From Annulohypoxylon bovei var. microspora (lineage: Eukaryota; Ascomycota; Sordariomycetes; Xylariales; Hypoxylaceae), in assembly GCA_022836615.1 (NCBI GenBank), contig MU405216.1:1-64000 (forward strand): 64,000 nucleotides of DNA. Direction: 5' to 3'. Position numbers and translations under genes: made by a program. Positions 9,889 through 20,236 of this stretch are shown piece by piece. Position 1 is the stretch's first letter; the number at the start of each line of letters is the position of its first letter. The notes beneath the pieces are model-generated. The model had not been told where the DNA came from, ran no database searches, and saw nothing but the letters and a program-made list of their open reading frames with translations.

Positions 9889-11573
9889 ATGGCTGAAGCT
9901 ATCCCTGCCGCCGCTCCCGCCCAGGTCTCTCTACCGTCCGCGGAGAATGTCCTCCTATTTCCGAAAGGCGTCTCTCTCGCTCTAACAGGAGACTCTTTAG
10001 TCGTCAGAGGTATCTATCCGATAGACTCCCACTCCTACCGATAGATGATTGAGCTAAAACTGACGTAACTTCGCGCTTCTGTAGACAAGTCTCGGGCGAG
10101 ACACCACCGACGAAAGCTCTGCGGCTTTGCCGTCGGTAGCGCTCCTGCCGAGTTTTCGATTCCTCTTTACAACGTGCTCTGGGCAGAGATCGCCTCCGGC
10201 GGACTTGTCGTCGACTACGCAGATCCCGTCTCTAAGAAACACCTCCGCCCTGCTAAGCTGACGTACGCGCTCGGCGAGCTTGCCCAAGATGCGGTGGGCG
10301 CGTGGGTCAACGTCCTCCTTAAGAATGCGTACGGGTCGGCTCAGCGCAGCAGACGCGCCAAGGTCTTGGTTAATCCTCACGCGGGACCGGGCGGTGCCGA
10401 CAGGGTTTGGGAACACGAGGTGAAGCCGCTGTTCGAGGCGGCGCGCATGTCACTGGATGTAGTGCGGACCAAGTTCTCAGGCGAGGCCGTCGGGATATGC
10501 GAGAACCTCGACATCGACGCGTACGACGTCGTGATCCCTTGCTCGGGCGACGGCCTGCCGTACGAGTGCATCAACGGCCTAGGAAAGCGCCCGGACGCGC
10601 GCAAGGCCCTGCGCCGGGTTGCCGTGGCGCACATACCGTGCGGGAGCGGAAACGCGATGAGCTGCAATCTGAACGGCACGTATAGGCCGAGCTTTGCGGC
10701 GCTGGCGATCGTCAAGGGCGTGGTGACGCCGATGGACCTGATGAGCGTCACCCAGGGGAGCGCGCGGATGCTCAGCTTCCTCAGCCAGTCGGTGGGCATT
10801 ATCGCGGAGTGCGACTTGGGGACGGAGAACTTGCGCTGGCTCGGTGCCGCGCGGTTCAACGTCGGACTGATGCAGAGGATATTCAGCAAGAAGGTGTACC
10901 CGTGCGACATCTCGATGAAGGTGGAGATTCCCGAGAAAGCCGATATCAAGGCTCATTACAGGCGCGAACAGACAGAGAACGAATACACTACGCGGAGAGA
11001 AAAGGACGTTGCCGAGGAGGCGTCGTCCGCGGGCGGGTCTGCGTCGGGCGATCCGGATATTCGAGAGGGCTTGCCGCCGTTAAGATTCGGAACCGTCAAC
11101 GACAAGATCCCCGACGATTGGGAGACGGTGTCGTATGACAAGCTAGGAAATTTCTACTGCGGAAATGTAAGCGCCGGAAGGTCGTCCCGCGCAGATGTGA
11201 TGCGCTTGCTAACGTTTGATAGATGGCCTGGATGGCGCCTGACGCCAACTTCTTCGCGGCGGCGTGCCCTAACGACGGGTTGATGGACGTCGTGTTCAAC
11301 GACGGTGATATTTCCGCGGCTAAATATTTAGAACTGCTGACTTCGGTTGAGACCGGTCACTTATTCGACAATCCCCACGTGTCGTATCGGAAGATAGCCG
11401 CCTATCGCTTTACCCCCCGTGATCAGAAAGATGGCTACATCAGCATCGACGGAGAGCACGTTCCTTTCGAGCCCTTCCAGGTCGAGGTCCACCAAGGACT
11501 AGGTACCGTGCTATCGAAGAGCGGAAAGTACGAGGCGGCCGGACCATCAGATTGGGAGAAAGCTGGCATATGA
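9889..11573 (+). CDS. Sphingoid long-chain-base kinase (LCB4/5-type)
   Basis: Three exons, 9889-10009, 10085-11166 and 11223-11573, give 517 aa. The diacylglycerol-kinase catalytic (DAGK_cat) signatures are present in order: NPHAGPGG at about 137-144, the nucleotide-binding SGDGLPYE at 194-201, and PCGSGNA at 225-231. The C-terminal LCB-kinase part follows, with DANFFAAACPNDGLMDVV and YISIDGEHVPFEPFQVEVH. The enzyme phosphorylates sphingoid bases such as phytosphingosine with ATP, giving the signalling lipid LCB-1-phosphate. A low-complexity acidic insert (about 345-380) separates the catalytic core from the C-terminal segment. All junctions keep phase, and the exon 3 join falls exactly at an ATG codon. 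Yeast Lcb4/Lcb5 are membrane-associated; no TM segment is obvious here. Confidence 0.93.
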
Positions 11574-11934
11574 ACTTGGCATCAGAGGGAGAAGGGAGGT
11601 TAGTAGGCTATGAGATACCCCAAGGTTGGAGTAGACGTGCGGACTCGTCTTGTAAGAATATGTATAGCGTGTGCTGTGCTTATGTAGGTAGTATACCTAG
11701 TATACCTAGTGTATAGGTACATGTATTGGCCTCCCATTGGCTTCCCATTGGCTTCCCATTGGCCTCCCATTGGCCTTCAAGCGTATCTCAGAACCCTCCC
11801 GGAAAAAAGGAGAGAAAAAGGCTCTTTAAACCGTGGATATATCCATCCATATGCATCCGAAAGAACGCCCAAACTCCAGGCCCCGCCAGATGATCCGAAC
11901 CATAAGATCTGAACCATAAGATCTGAACCATAAC
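11574..11934. repeat. Spacer with two short minisatellites
   Basis: An 11-base unit (TTGGCTTCCCA and variants) is repeated about four times at 11727-11776. A 14-base unit (ATCTGAACCATAAG) is repeated about three times at 11892-11935, abutting the RRP1 stop codon. No gene was seen. Confidence 0.7.
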
Positions 11935-12860
11935 TTAGTCGTCGAATCCGCCCCAGCCGTCCTGACCATTGTCGTTATTGTCGCCATTGTCGCCATTTTC
12001 AACCATTTCCTCGTCTGACGAGCCGGCTTTATTCCATGGTAACCTCTCGTCGGCCAAAGAATCATTAGCCCTTACTTGCACGGGTCTGCAGGTAGACTTA
12101 GATTGCACCTCGACGATACGACGTAGCCTAGCTAGAAAATTGCTGGGATCGGCCGAGCTCTCGTCGCCGTCCTCCGCCAGTAGCTCGAGCTTCTCTACCT
12201 CGTCGACCCAGATATCCAGCACGTGGAGTCGCAGGCCGACGGGGACTTTGGCCAGGTTGCCGGTTTTCTCAAGTGGCCATTCTTCTAATAGTCGGAGAAT
12301 TCCGTCGGCGCGTGCTCCAGGCCGCTTCTGAGCTTTCTTGCCCTTCCTTCCATCTCTCGCCCAGGAAATGCTAGCGCCGAATACGCGGCGCACTAGCAGC
12401 AGATATTTCTCCATGCGTAAGACATCGATGGCGGTCCATTCGCGAGAGAGCGTGGCCCAGAAGGCGCGGAGGAAGGGGATGACGACGGCGCACTCGTCGT
12501 CGTTCGGGGCGGGCAGTACGGACAAGAGGTCGGCGAGCTCGGCGCACAGGTTCTGTTGGGGTATGGGACGGTCGCACATCCAGACGCTGTAGAAGAGGCC
12601 TTTCCATAGCTTTAGGTAGTCGAGTTCCGTCAGTTTTCGCGCGGTGGTAGGCGCCGTCAAGAACGTGCGAAGAGTGCCGAGTGCGGAAGTGCGTATTTTG
12701 CGATCTGAATTTTCAGGTTCTTGTTAGCTCTAAGAATATCGAATAATCTCAAATAATCTCGAATATAACGAAGTTGTATAGGGGACCAAAAAGGATATAG
12801 AGACGAACCGCTAGATGCGAGGTGTTTGATAAAGGGCATATTCCTTTCGTCGGCTGCCAT
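11935..12860 (-). CDS. RRP1: Ribosomal RNA processing protein 1 (Nop52 family)
   Basis: Two exons, 12860-12809 and 12704-11935, with a GTTCGT...TTCAG intron, give 273 aa. The N-terminus (MPFIKHLASS, then IRTSALGTLRTFL) and the following TELDYLKLWKGLFYSVWMCD and RPIPQQNLCAELADLL segments are hallmarks of the Rrp1/Nop52 domain. Rrp1 is a nucleolar 60S assembly factor needed for 27S to 25S/5.8S rRNA processing and is essential in budding yeast. The C-terminus is acidic and glycine/asparagine-rich (EEMVENGDNGDNNDN, ending GFDD), typical of nucleolar proteins. An essential-type gene only 12 kb from a telomere is unusual. Confidence 0.93.
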
Positions 12861-13628
12861 TGTCGGAGGAATGGTGCAGAGGTGCAGGTGCTGGTACTAA
12901 AGTCGTAGGAAAAATGTATTCGTAAATAACGTGCTACAATATTATGTTCGTGGTTGATGTATAGTACTAGGTACGTTGATATTATTTTATAATTGACTAC
13001 AAAGTGACGTGATGGATGAAATGTTGAAGATTTGACACGATAAAAAAAAATATGGTGAAGTCCCGCCGTAATGGAACGGATAAGCTAAGTGGGGCGCGGA
13101 ATCATTCCGAGTTTCGAAAATTTACACTACTAGGTAGTATCTTCTTATCGGGATCTAATATGCACGTACTAGGTACCTACCTAATTATACCTACATATGT
13201 ATGTACCTAAACAGACTTCCAAGATCCCCATCCCGACGTCACATCACTTCAATAACAACCTGAATGTTCCTTAACATCTACTTCTACGTACATAACTATG
13301 TAGGCAGTAGGTAGGTATCTACATTATGTATTCAAGGCACTTCATTTCTGGGTGATTAGACAGGATATTCGTAGCTTAGACGTGATTAGGCTATCTAGGT
13401 AGGTAGGTAAGTAAAAAAGGTACCTAGTCTGCTAGTTAAACAGTGTGATAACACGATCCTTCTAATACGCATAAAGAACCAGACACCCAGAGAAGGCCAG
13501 ATCCCGATAACCTAGATTGTCCTAAAGTAATAGAGTTGCGGAGGGATATCAGTCATATCTCCGGGTGCTCGCAAATCTTTTCTCGTCGCGTCCGAGCATA
13601 TTCCTAAGCCATCCGCAAGTTTTCCAAG
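12861..13628. other. Intergenic, no supported gene
   Basis: AT-rich, with repeated ACCTAGGTA/TAGGTAGG tracts at 13170-13200 and 13395-13430. It holds the RRP1 promoter and the 3' side of the small membrane-protein gene. Confidence 0.5.
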
Positions 13629-14099
13629 CTATTCCCAGCTGCAGCTCAATATTACGATAGCTGTAACGATAAACATTATGACCATATTTGCGGTGCACAT
13701 GCCAGCCAGTGTGTGACAGTTCATCGCCAGGTGATCGAGGCCCTCTGCCGCGTCGAAGTATTCCCGCCAATTCCATGCGTACTTCGCTATCATAGCCGCC
13801 ATGGTAACGATTGTAAGCCCGCTAGCCACGAAGAGGACTCGGGCACAGGTAAAATCGGAATCCTCGATGCATACTTTCAAGAGTATTCCAAGACATGAGA
13901 GCCATAGAAAGACAGCCGAGACTATAAGGTATGTGTAGATTTCGTGTGCTTGACTTGAGTCTAGCCCCATATCATGTTGGATGAAGTATGGGCGCAGCTC
14001 ATTGTTGACGAATGCGGCGAAATAGGAGCACCCGCCCGCTATACAGCCTAGGATTAAGGCGATGCAGGTGAAAAAGTATGTTCCAGTGTTCGCCTTCAT
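13629..14099 (-). CDS. Small four-TM membrane protein, unknown function
   Basis: Single exon, 156 aa, ATG at 14099. Four hydrophobic segments at about 8-31, 54-78, 86-110 and 135-154 predict a tetraspan integral membrane protein. The topology resembles MARVEL-like fungal proteins but no signature residue was recognised. The loop between TM3 and TM4 has HLAMNCHTLAGMCTAN. No function is proposed. It could have a further exon downstream that I cannot see. Confidence 0.65.
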   Translation of the reverse strand: MKANTGTYFFTCIALILGCIAGGCSYFAAFVNNELRPYFIQHDMGLDSSQAHEIYTYLIVSAVFLWLSCLGILLKVCIEDSDFTCARVLFVASGLTIVTMAAMIAKYAWNWREYFDAAEGLDHLAMNCHTLAGMCTANMVIMFIVTAIVILSCSWE

Positions 14100-14555
14100 A
14101 GCGCTGATCGGGTAGGTGATGATTCTGGATGGCTTCTTCAGCTACAAATAATACCTTGTTCTGTGAAGACGGTTCTGTGGTGCGGGATCACGATTTGCGA
14201 TGACGAGGTACTGGGCAGAGACTCGACGGGGGATATTGTATCCTTGGTGAAATATCGTGGGTAGAGAAAAGTAAATACCTAGGTTAAATGCTTGTATTTG
14301 GAAAGAATCATAGTCGAATCAAAATTAAATAAAGGGTATTTTTTAAAATGATGGATGAAAAAAGGGGCTACGAAAGTTACGTATGGCTTCAAATTCAAGT
14401 GTTTATTATTATATTATGTGACTACCTACCTAAATTCACCTTCGGCTATAACTATTACACGCACTTACTTCTTAAATTCAGCATAAATCACTTGATGTTT
14501 GTGTTATAATTGAATGAACTTTCTAACCTAGTTACTTACCTATTTAAGTACCGTA
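14100..14555. other. Intergenic, no supported gene
   Basis: AT-rich spacer between the membrane-protein gene and the inverted-repeat element. No feature was recognised. Confidence 0.5.
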
Positions 14556-15660
14556 CCGGGAATGGCAGGGAGCTAATAATCATTATTTTTTCGAAAAATG
14601 GTCCGGCATTATCCTAATCGTTCCTTCATTCATTAATTATTTGCAGGCAAATAATCATTAATGGAAAGTAATCATTAATGGAAAGTAATCATTAATGGAA
14701 AAATAATCATTAATATAAGTGGGTAGGAGGGGGGGGGGCTCGTCCCCTACCCCCTTATTTTACACCTACTGATTTACTGACTTACTGATTTATTGACTTA
14801 CTGATTTACTGACTTACTGGTTTACTGACTTACTGGTTTACTGATTTACTGGTCTACTGGTCTACTAATCTACTGCCTGTTTACTGGTCTACTGCACGTC
14901 TACTGGTCTACTGCACGTTCTACTGCTACAAATCTACTGCTACGCATTTACTGATCTAGTAAGCTTGGCACGGCAGTGATGTTGACGATGTTGACGATGT
15001 TGATGTGTGGATGCGTGGATGGATGGATGGATGGATGGATGGATGGATGGATGTGTGGATGGATGTGTGGATGTAAAAAGTAAAAGAAAATAAAAAAAAA
15101 CTTCCAAGTTTTTTTTCTCTAAGTGTTGCTGCTGCTGCTGTGTATGTGGGGTTTATTGCTGTTGCAGGTGCTGTTGCAGGTGTTGTTGCAGGTAAGGAAA
15201 CGAAAAAAAAAGTCTAAGTTTTTTTTCTTGAAGCCCTTAGTGGTCTAAGCTGCTGTATGTGGTGCTGTAGGTGGTACTGTAGGTGGTGCTGTGGGTGCCC
15301 GTGTTGTAGGTGGTGCTGTGGGTGGTGCTGTAGCCCTGTGGGTGGTGCTGTAGCCCTGGAGGTGGTGTTGTAGGTGTTGCCGTAGGTGTGGTCTAGGGCT
15401 TAAAAATATCGTTGACCTTGTTGTCGCATTGGGTCACGTGACCGCCAGGCAGCTGGGGGTGCCCACTTCTTAGCTGTATTTTCAGTTTGCCAGCTGTAAA
15501 ACCGAGTAATGATTATTTTTTTGCGAATGATTATTTGCCTACGAATGATTATTGTAATTAAGTGGATTTATAATGATTATTGGAAATTTATAATGATTAT
15601 TAGAAATTTGTAATGATTATTTTAAAAATATAATCATTATTAGCTCCCACCTTTTCCCGC
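14556..15660. mobile_element. Non-autonomous TIR element with TAATCATTA subterminal repeats
   Basis: The ends are inverted: CGGGAATGGCAGGGAGCTAA starts at 14557, and its imperfect complement ends at 15659 (about 20 of 24 matches, with GGGAGCTAATAAT identical). Both sides are flanked by TA. Just inside each end, TAATCATTA (left) or TAATGATTA (right) recurs at least four times, a symmetrical subterminal array like transposase-binding repeats. The interior has no ORF. It holds low-complexity tracts: TTTACTGA-type repeats (14766-14950), GGAT repeats (15008-15073) and GGTGCTGTAG-type repeats (15240-15390). The TA flank would fit a Tc1/mariner-like TSD, but this is inference. Confidence 0.75.
15008..15073. 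repeat. GGAT microsatellite
   Basis: Near-perfect GGAT tetranucleotide tract with a few GTGTGGAT interruptions, inside the inverted-repeat element. Confidence 0.9.
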
Positions 15661-16287
15661 TATGGTAGTTATGTAACCTTACCTAGGTCCTACATCATCT
15701 TTTCTTCATTCTTTTTCTCTGTTTTCCTACCTACCTACCTACAAGGTAACTAGGTAAGTAGGTAAGTAATGTAGGAAGATAATCGTCCATCATGTGTTGA
15801 ACTATTTCCCACGTACCTAGTTCCAAGATATTACAAGTCAAAGCTATGTGACTAAAGCCATATTCGTTTGAACTGATAATTCCAAGGTTAGTCATCTAGG
15901 TAGGTAGGTACCTAGTCACATTGAAACTCTTTTGCTATTTAATAACACGCGTACCATTAACACATGAGATCATATTAACCTATTATACTTTACGTAGTAA
16001 GCTCCAGCTATAGAAAGTGACTCGGTTAGATAGATATTTACAAAAGATGTCACACATTCACGTAAGTGAAATGTCTGACTTTCAAAGGATCTTGTTCGTG
16101 TCTTTAAATATTAATAGGAGATGCTCGCCCTGATAAGCCGCCCTTAATTCAATAGGCCCGCAGCTCACATATTCAAAATCTTCTAATCGGATTGATGATA
16201 TGTTGCTTTCATAGGTACAAACATTGGTTTATTATTGATGCTTGGCATGGGCATCTATTGACTGTAACGTCGTTTTAGTGGTGGCGA
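15661..16287. other. Intergenic, no supported gene
   Basis: Holds CTACCTACC and TAGGTAAGTAGG tracts at 15728-15768 and 15894-15912. No gene was seen. Confidence 0.5.
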
Positions 16288-17214
16288 TCAAGAAAAGGTA
16301 ACCCAAACTTCGTACATTTGCCAAACCAGAGCGCTCCCGAAGTCTGGCTGTGTGAAGATGGTGACTTCGCTAGATTCGGCGTCTTTCACTTTCTCCCTTT
16401 TGAGCAACTTCGATTTCACTTCTAGATTCTTGATCCTTTCTTTCCAGGCATCTCTACCCCAGACATCGTTCCATAAGTCCTTCCAGCTCTGCTCGTCATG
16501 GCTGTGTTTGTGGCTATAGTCTTGAGAGACATTTTGTCGCTGAAATGGGCCGGGAGTTAGGCTTCCGACCTGGGCTCCTAAGAGTAGTACTGGGCCGCCG
16601 GTATCCTTCCTTAAGAGCCGCAGGCAACGATCGGCTACCGCCTTTTGGTCGTCGAGAGAGAATAGGTGGAACACGGCAGTTAAGTGTAATATGGTGACCC
16701 TATCGTCTAGAATCCGAAGTTTGTCCTCGGGCGAGTTCGACAGCAAGTTTCCGGGGCATAGAACGTGATCCCTTGGTAGCTTTTCCGAATCGTTGAACAT
16801 CTTGAAGCCGAGATCGATAAACTTGGGCTCGATATCGCTAGCCCATAGCCGATGTACGAGAGCGCCGTCGTATATAAGCTTACGGAGGTCCTGGCCGAAA
16901 CAGGTTCCCAAGTCTAGAAATAGCGGCTCGGTCACACCATCTGAGCAGGGCGTTTTCAATGGGAACAAGACATGTTCTTGGTATGCGTAGTGTGCGGCTA
17001 AGTCAAATTCGAGGAATCTGAAGGTCCCGATACATGGATATGGGAAGGATGCATATGCCTCGTTTCGTAATTTGACGACATGATCGAGCTGGGTCTCCTT
17101 AGGTATACCAGAGTAAGAAGTAAGGATATCTGAAAGAGCTTTTGGCAGGGATTCTAGCGTCTTGTAGAATTGAGAGTGATAAGTCGATGGCTCGGTCTGG
17201 CTTGTGCTTGCCAT
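16288..17214 (-). CDS. SAM-dependent methyltransferase (AusD-like family)
   Basis: Single exon, 308 aa from the ATG at 17214; an upstream in-frame ATG at 17286 would add 24 residues. The SAM-binding motif I is LFLDLGTCFGQDLR at about 98-111, preceded by the conserved YPCIGTFRFLEF segment at 59-70. Acidic motif II follows (LWASDIEPKFIDLGFKMF), then the HLTAVFHLFSLDDQ region. This arrangement matches fungal methyltransferases found in meroterpenoid pathways (AusD-type), many of which are O- or carboxyl-methyltransferases. It stands alone here, about 19 kb from the P450 genes, so membership of the downstream cluster is not supported. Confidence 0.85.
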   Translation of the reverse strand: MASTSQTEPSTYHSQFYKTLESLPKALSDILTSYSGIPKETQLDHVVKLRNEAYASFPYPCIGTFRFLEFDLAAHYAYQEHVLFPLKTPCSDGVTEPLFLDLGTCFGQDLRKLIYDGALVHRLWASDIEPKFIDLGFKMFNDSEKLPRDHVLCPGNLLSNSPEDKLRILDDRVTILHLTAVFHLFSLDDQKAVADRCLRLLRKDTGGPVLLLGAQVGSLTPGPFQRQNVSQDYSHKHSHDEQSWKDLWNDVWGRDAWKERIKNLEVKSKLLKREKVKDAESSEVTIFTQPDFGSALVWQMYEVWVTFS

Positions 17215-18374
17215 GATGTATCTGAGAATCACAGTTACGTTTCCCCCCAGCTTCTTGGAACCCCGAGTTTGTTCGAGGAGCTTCACTGCGGCATTAAATG
17301 ATGCAATTGGGGAGTTGTGTGAGATTACTACTGTATCGACCGTACTTGGATTAGTCTACCAGTTTACCTACCCTCGAGAACTTTCATGCTTAGCTAGATC
17401 GACGGTAATTAGCCGGTAATTGAGAGTTTTACATCTAGCTACCTAAGTGATACTATGCCTAACGTATACATTATTAAAGAGGAGAGGAAAAGGTACATAG
17501 ACGAACTCTTGAACGATTTGGTCCTTCGAGTGGTTGGTAGATTTGTTTAAACAACAATTCTTGAATAAAAGGGGGGGGGGCAAAGGAGGAACTTTTAGTA
17601 GAACTTCAGTGTTTACATCCGGTGAGTTCTTAATTTATTCCTTCAAAATTCATTAAAAGGGTTTTTCATAGGTACGTACTTTTATATTTTGCCCTTTTCC
17701 ATCATCATTCCCGATATTCACATCTCAAAATATTCAACCTCTCCCAAAGATTGCTTGACGGGATGAAAAACTCTTGTTTTGACATAAATTTGTAACCGCA
17801 CCATCCAATTCAGCTGGATACTTGTTTTTGAGGTTGATTACGACGGTATTCAAACCCCTTGGATTATAAACAAATCAATCACTACCTAATAGAAATGCTC
17901 CAAGGCTACCTACGTTGTAAGAAAAAAGCATTCGTGGATGAATAGCCCCTTAAACGGGGTAATGCAGTGCTAGGACTAGGTGCATGTACCTATCACTGGA
18001 GCTAGTAGAATCTGTTTATAGGTACACTTACCTATAATTTAGGTACCTACATGTACCTGGCTTCGGGAGGTACATGGGTACAAGTACCTGGAAACACCGC
18101 GCCTCGTTAAATTTAGAGGCCTTACCCAGATAGGCGCTTACTTGATAATGTAGTTAATTTAACGCGTCAGTCGCGTCGCCTGTTCTCATTATCTTCCCCC
18201 GCAGAGCTGCCTGTGTAAACCTCCAAGCTTCTCGCACCTTCAGACCCCACCTGGTCATAGCTGGCCTTTTCGTTGGCCCGAGCCATGGAATTGCGCGATC
18301 ATTGCTTCAAAGTCGTTGACCTTCGGTGACGGACTCTTCCTCACCTCGAAATCCGTAGACGTCTCAGACATAAG
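17215..18374. other. Long intergenic region, no supported gene
   Basis: Contains TAGGTACC-type tracts (about 17980-18090) and a G homopolymer at 17571-17580. It is the probable divergent promoter region for the methyltransferase and the histone methyltransferase gene. No ORF or RNA gene was recognised. Confidence 0.5.
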
Positions 18375-19452
18375 ATGGAGGAAGTTACGCGCCGGCACTT
18401 TTATCACCACGGCAACCCTGTAAGCTCGCTCTGCTCATAGTGTCACAACATTCACTCATGCTGACTAGTAAATTTGTCGCTAGGGCCGTGAGGGTGAGAA
18501 GCAGCGCTGCCACTTTTGCCAGATTCGCTCGTTCGCGACGCACGCTCGGTTTCCTGTCACTATCGTAAATACCGCCGAAGACGATGCCGTGCTCGACCCC
18601 GACTTCCGATTTGTGGACAGCTCGATCCTCGGAAAAGGTGTGGAGCCGACTAAGAAAGAGTTTCTCACCGGCTGCGAATGTGTCGACTCGGAGGACTGCC
18701 AATATAGCACGTGCAGCTGCCTCCAGGATGTCGAAGACGATAGTTCTGATGACGAAGGTGATGACGGCACCTACGGCGAGAAGCCTCGCAAGAAGGTCTA
18801 CGCGTACCATTCGCACGGCACTAAGGCTGGCCACCTCCGTTCGGGGATTCTCGCGTCTCGGAACCCCATCTACGAGTGCCACGAGAGTTGCGCGTGCGGT
18901 CCCGACTGCCCCAACCGGGTGGTGGAGAGAGGTCGCAAGATACCGTTGCAGGTTTTTAGGACGGGGAGTCGCGGCTGGGGCGTCCGGAGCACGGTAGACA
19001 TAAAGAAAGGACAGTTTGTGGACAAGTATATGGGCGAGATAATCACCGCGCACGAGGCTAATCGCCGACGCGCCAAATCGCACATCGCGCAGCGTAAGGA
19101 TGTCTACCTTTTCGCGCTCGACAAATTTTCGGATCCGAAATCATATGACGAGCGTCTGCGAGGACCGCCGTTGGAAGTAGATGGCGAGTTTATGTCGGGC
19201 CCGACCAGATTCGTCAACCACTCGTGCGAGCCGAATATGCGCATCTTCGCGCGAGTAGGCGATCATGCAGATAAGCACCTTCATGATCTAGCGTTCTTTG
19301 CGATCAGGGATATACCAAGAGGCGAGGAGCTGACGTTCGACTATGTGGATGGGATTGACGAATCGGAAAATGATGCCCTCGACCCGGAAAAGCAAAAAGA
19401 CATGACACGGTGTTTGTGCGGTAGTGAGGATTGCAGAGGCTATCTATGGTGA
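18375..19452 (+). CDS. dim-5: Histone H3 lysine-9 methyltransferase, DIM-5/Clr4 type
   Basis: Two exons, 18375-18419 and 18484-19452, give 337 aa, very close to Neurospora DIM-5. The order is pre-SET (Cys cluster CECVDSEDCQYSTCSC then CHESCACGPDCPNR), SET and post-SET. SET motifs are NHSCEPN at 260-266 and ELTFDY at 297-302. The post-SET Cys motif RCLCGSEDCRGYLW closes the protein and, with the SET Cys at 263, should make the zinc site near the active centre. There is no chromodomain, as in DIM-5 and unlike Clr4. The enzyme trimethylates H3K9, the mark that nucleates heterochromatin and, in species with DIM-2, DNA methylation of RIP-mutated DNA. The first exon (15 codons) joins in phase to a GREGEKQRCHFCQIRSF start typical of the family. 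Confidence 0.95.
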
Positions 19453-20236
19453 CTGATGGCCGGTGTAAAAAAGGACCTATGCGCTCCAGCGCTACTTCGA
19501 GTTTCATCGTCGTCCTTAAAATCAGTAGGATGGATGGATGCTGAGTTACATGTATGGTTTGTCCTCTTAGGTAGCTACTGGGTTTGTGACACCTACCTAC
19601 ATGTAGTAGAGCTATCCATATGGGACATGGACATCATTGATTGTAGCCCTAGAGATACCTAGTAGGTACTTACCTAATGAAAGAGCATCGTATACCTAGG
19701 TACATGTATTATCCATTCAATGTGTTATCTAAGAACACAAAATCGTGTACGGATCCGTAATACAATAGCATTTAACATTCCAAGAGAACTCAAAACTTCA
19801 AATTGCCCATCAATTGCAGATATACTTTTGGTTGGTGAGTTACATGTGATAAATCCTTAGGTAAGCTTGGCTACCAAGCTACCTACGGATTGCACTACTA
19901 ATAATAAGGTTAGCGGGGGAGGCTAACTGGGCTAACTCATTATCCTGGTCGCTAAGGACCGTCGATTCGCTCTCCGTTATTCTTTGCTGAGCCTCATTTC
20001 CGAATTTCTAACTTCGACTGGACAATCCCTCGTAGAAACGTCGACCCCGACTGACACTGCGACGAATTAACGGACAGGCCTGCCCAAGCTCTGCCTTCGA
20101 AAAGTATAACGAGGACGACAGACAAGAGCTCGCTCTAAGAACGATCGTATAAAAAATGCGCTGAGTCGGTCTTGTCTACTTCGGGCGTGCCGAATCACTA
20201 TCTCGAGTTGCTCAACATTATCAAGGCGCAGAAGCA
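19453..20236. other. Intergenic, no supported gene
   Basis: Spacer with TACCTAGGTA tracts at about 19655-19710. It holds the 5' UTR/promoter of the UBTD-type gene. No other feature was recognised. Confidence 0.5.

Noticed and set aside
10377..10956. Long antisense open frames within the LCB kinase gene
   Set aside because: They mirror the GC-rich kinase exon in other frames, with low-complexity residue content.
14984..15400. Coding potential in the GGAT and GGTGCTGTAG repeats
   Set aside because: Pure low-complexity repeats within a TIR element; no start, splice sites or composition suggesting a gene.
16288..17214. Methyltransferase as a member of the diterpene cluster
   Set aside because: It lies about 19 kb from the nearest P450 with several unrelated conserved genes between, so there is no evidence for linkage beyond family type.
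18385..19083. 232-codon open frame antisense to the H3K9 methyltransferase
   Set aside because: It is a shadow of the GC-rich SET-domain gene and has no family resemblance.
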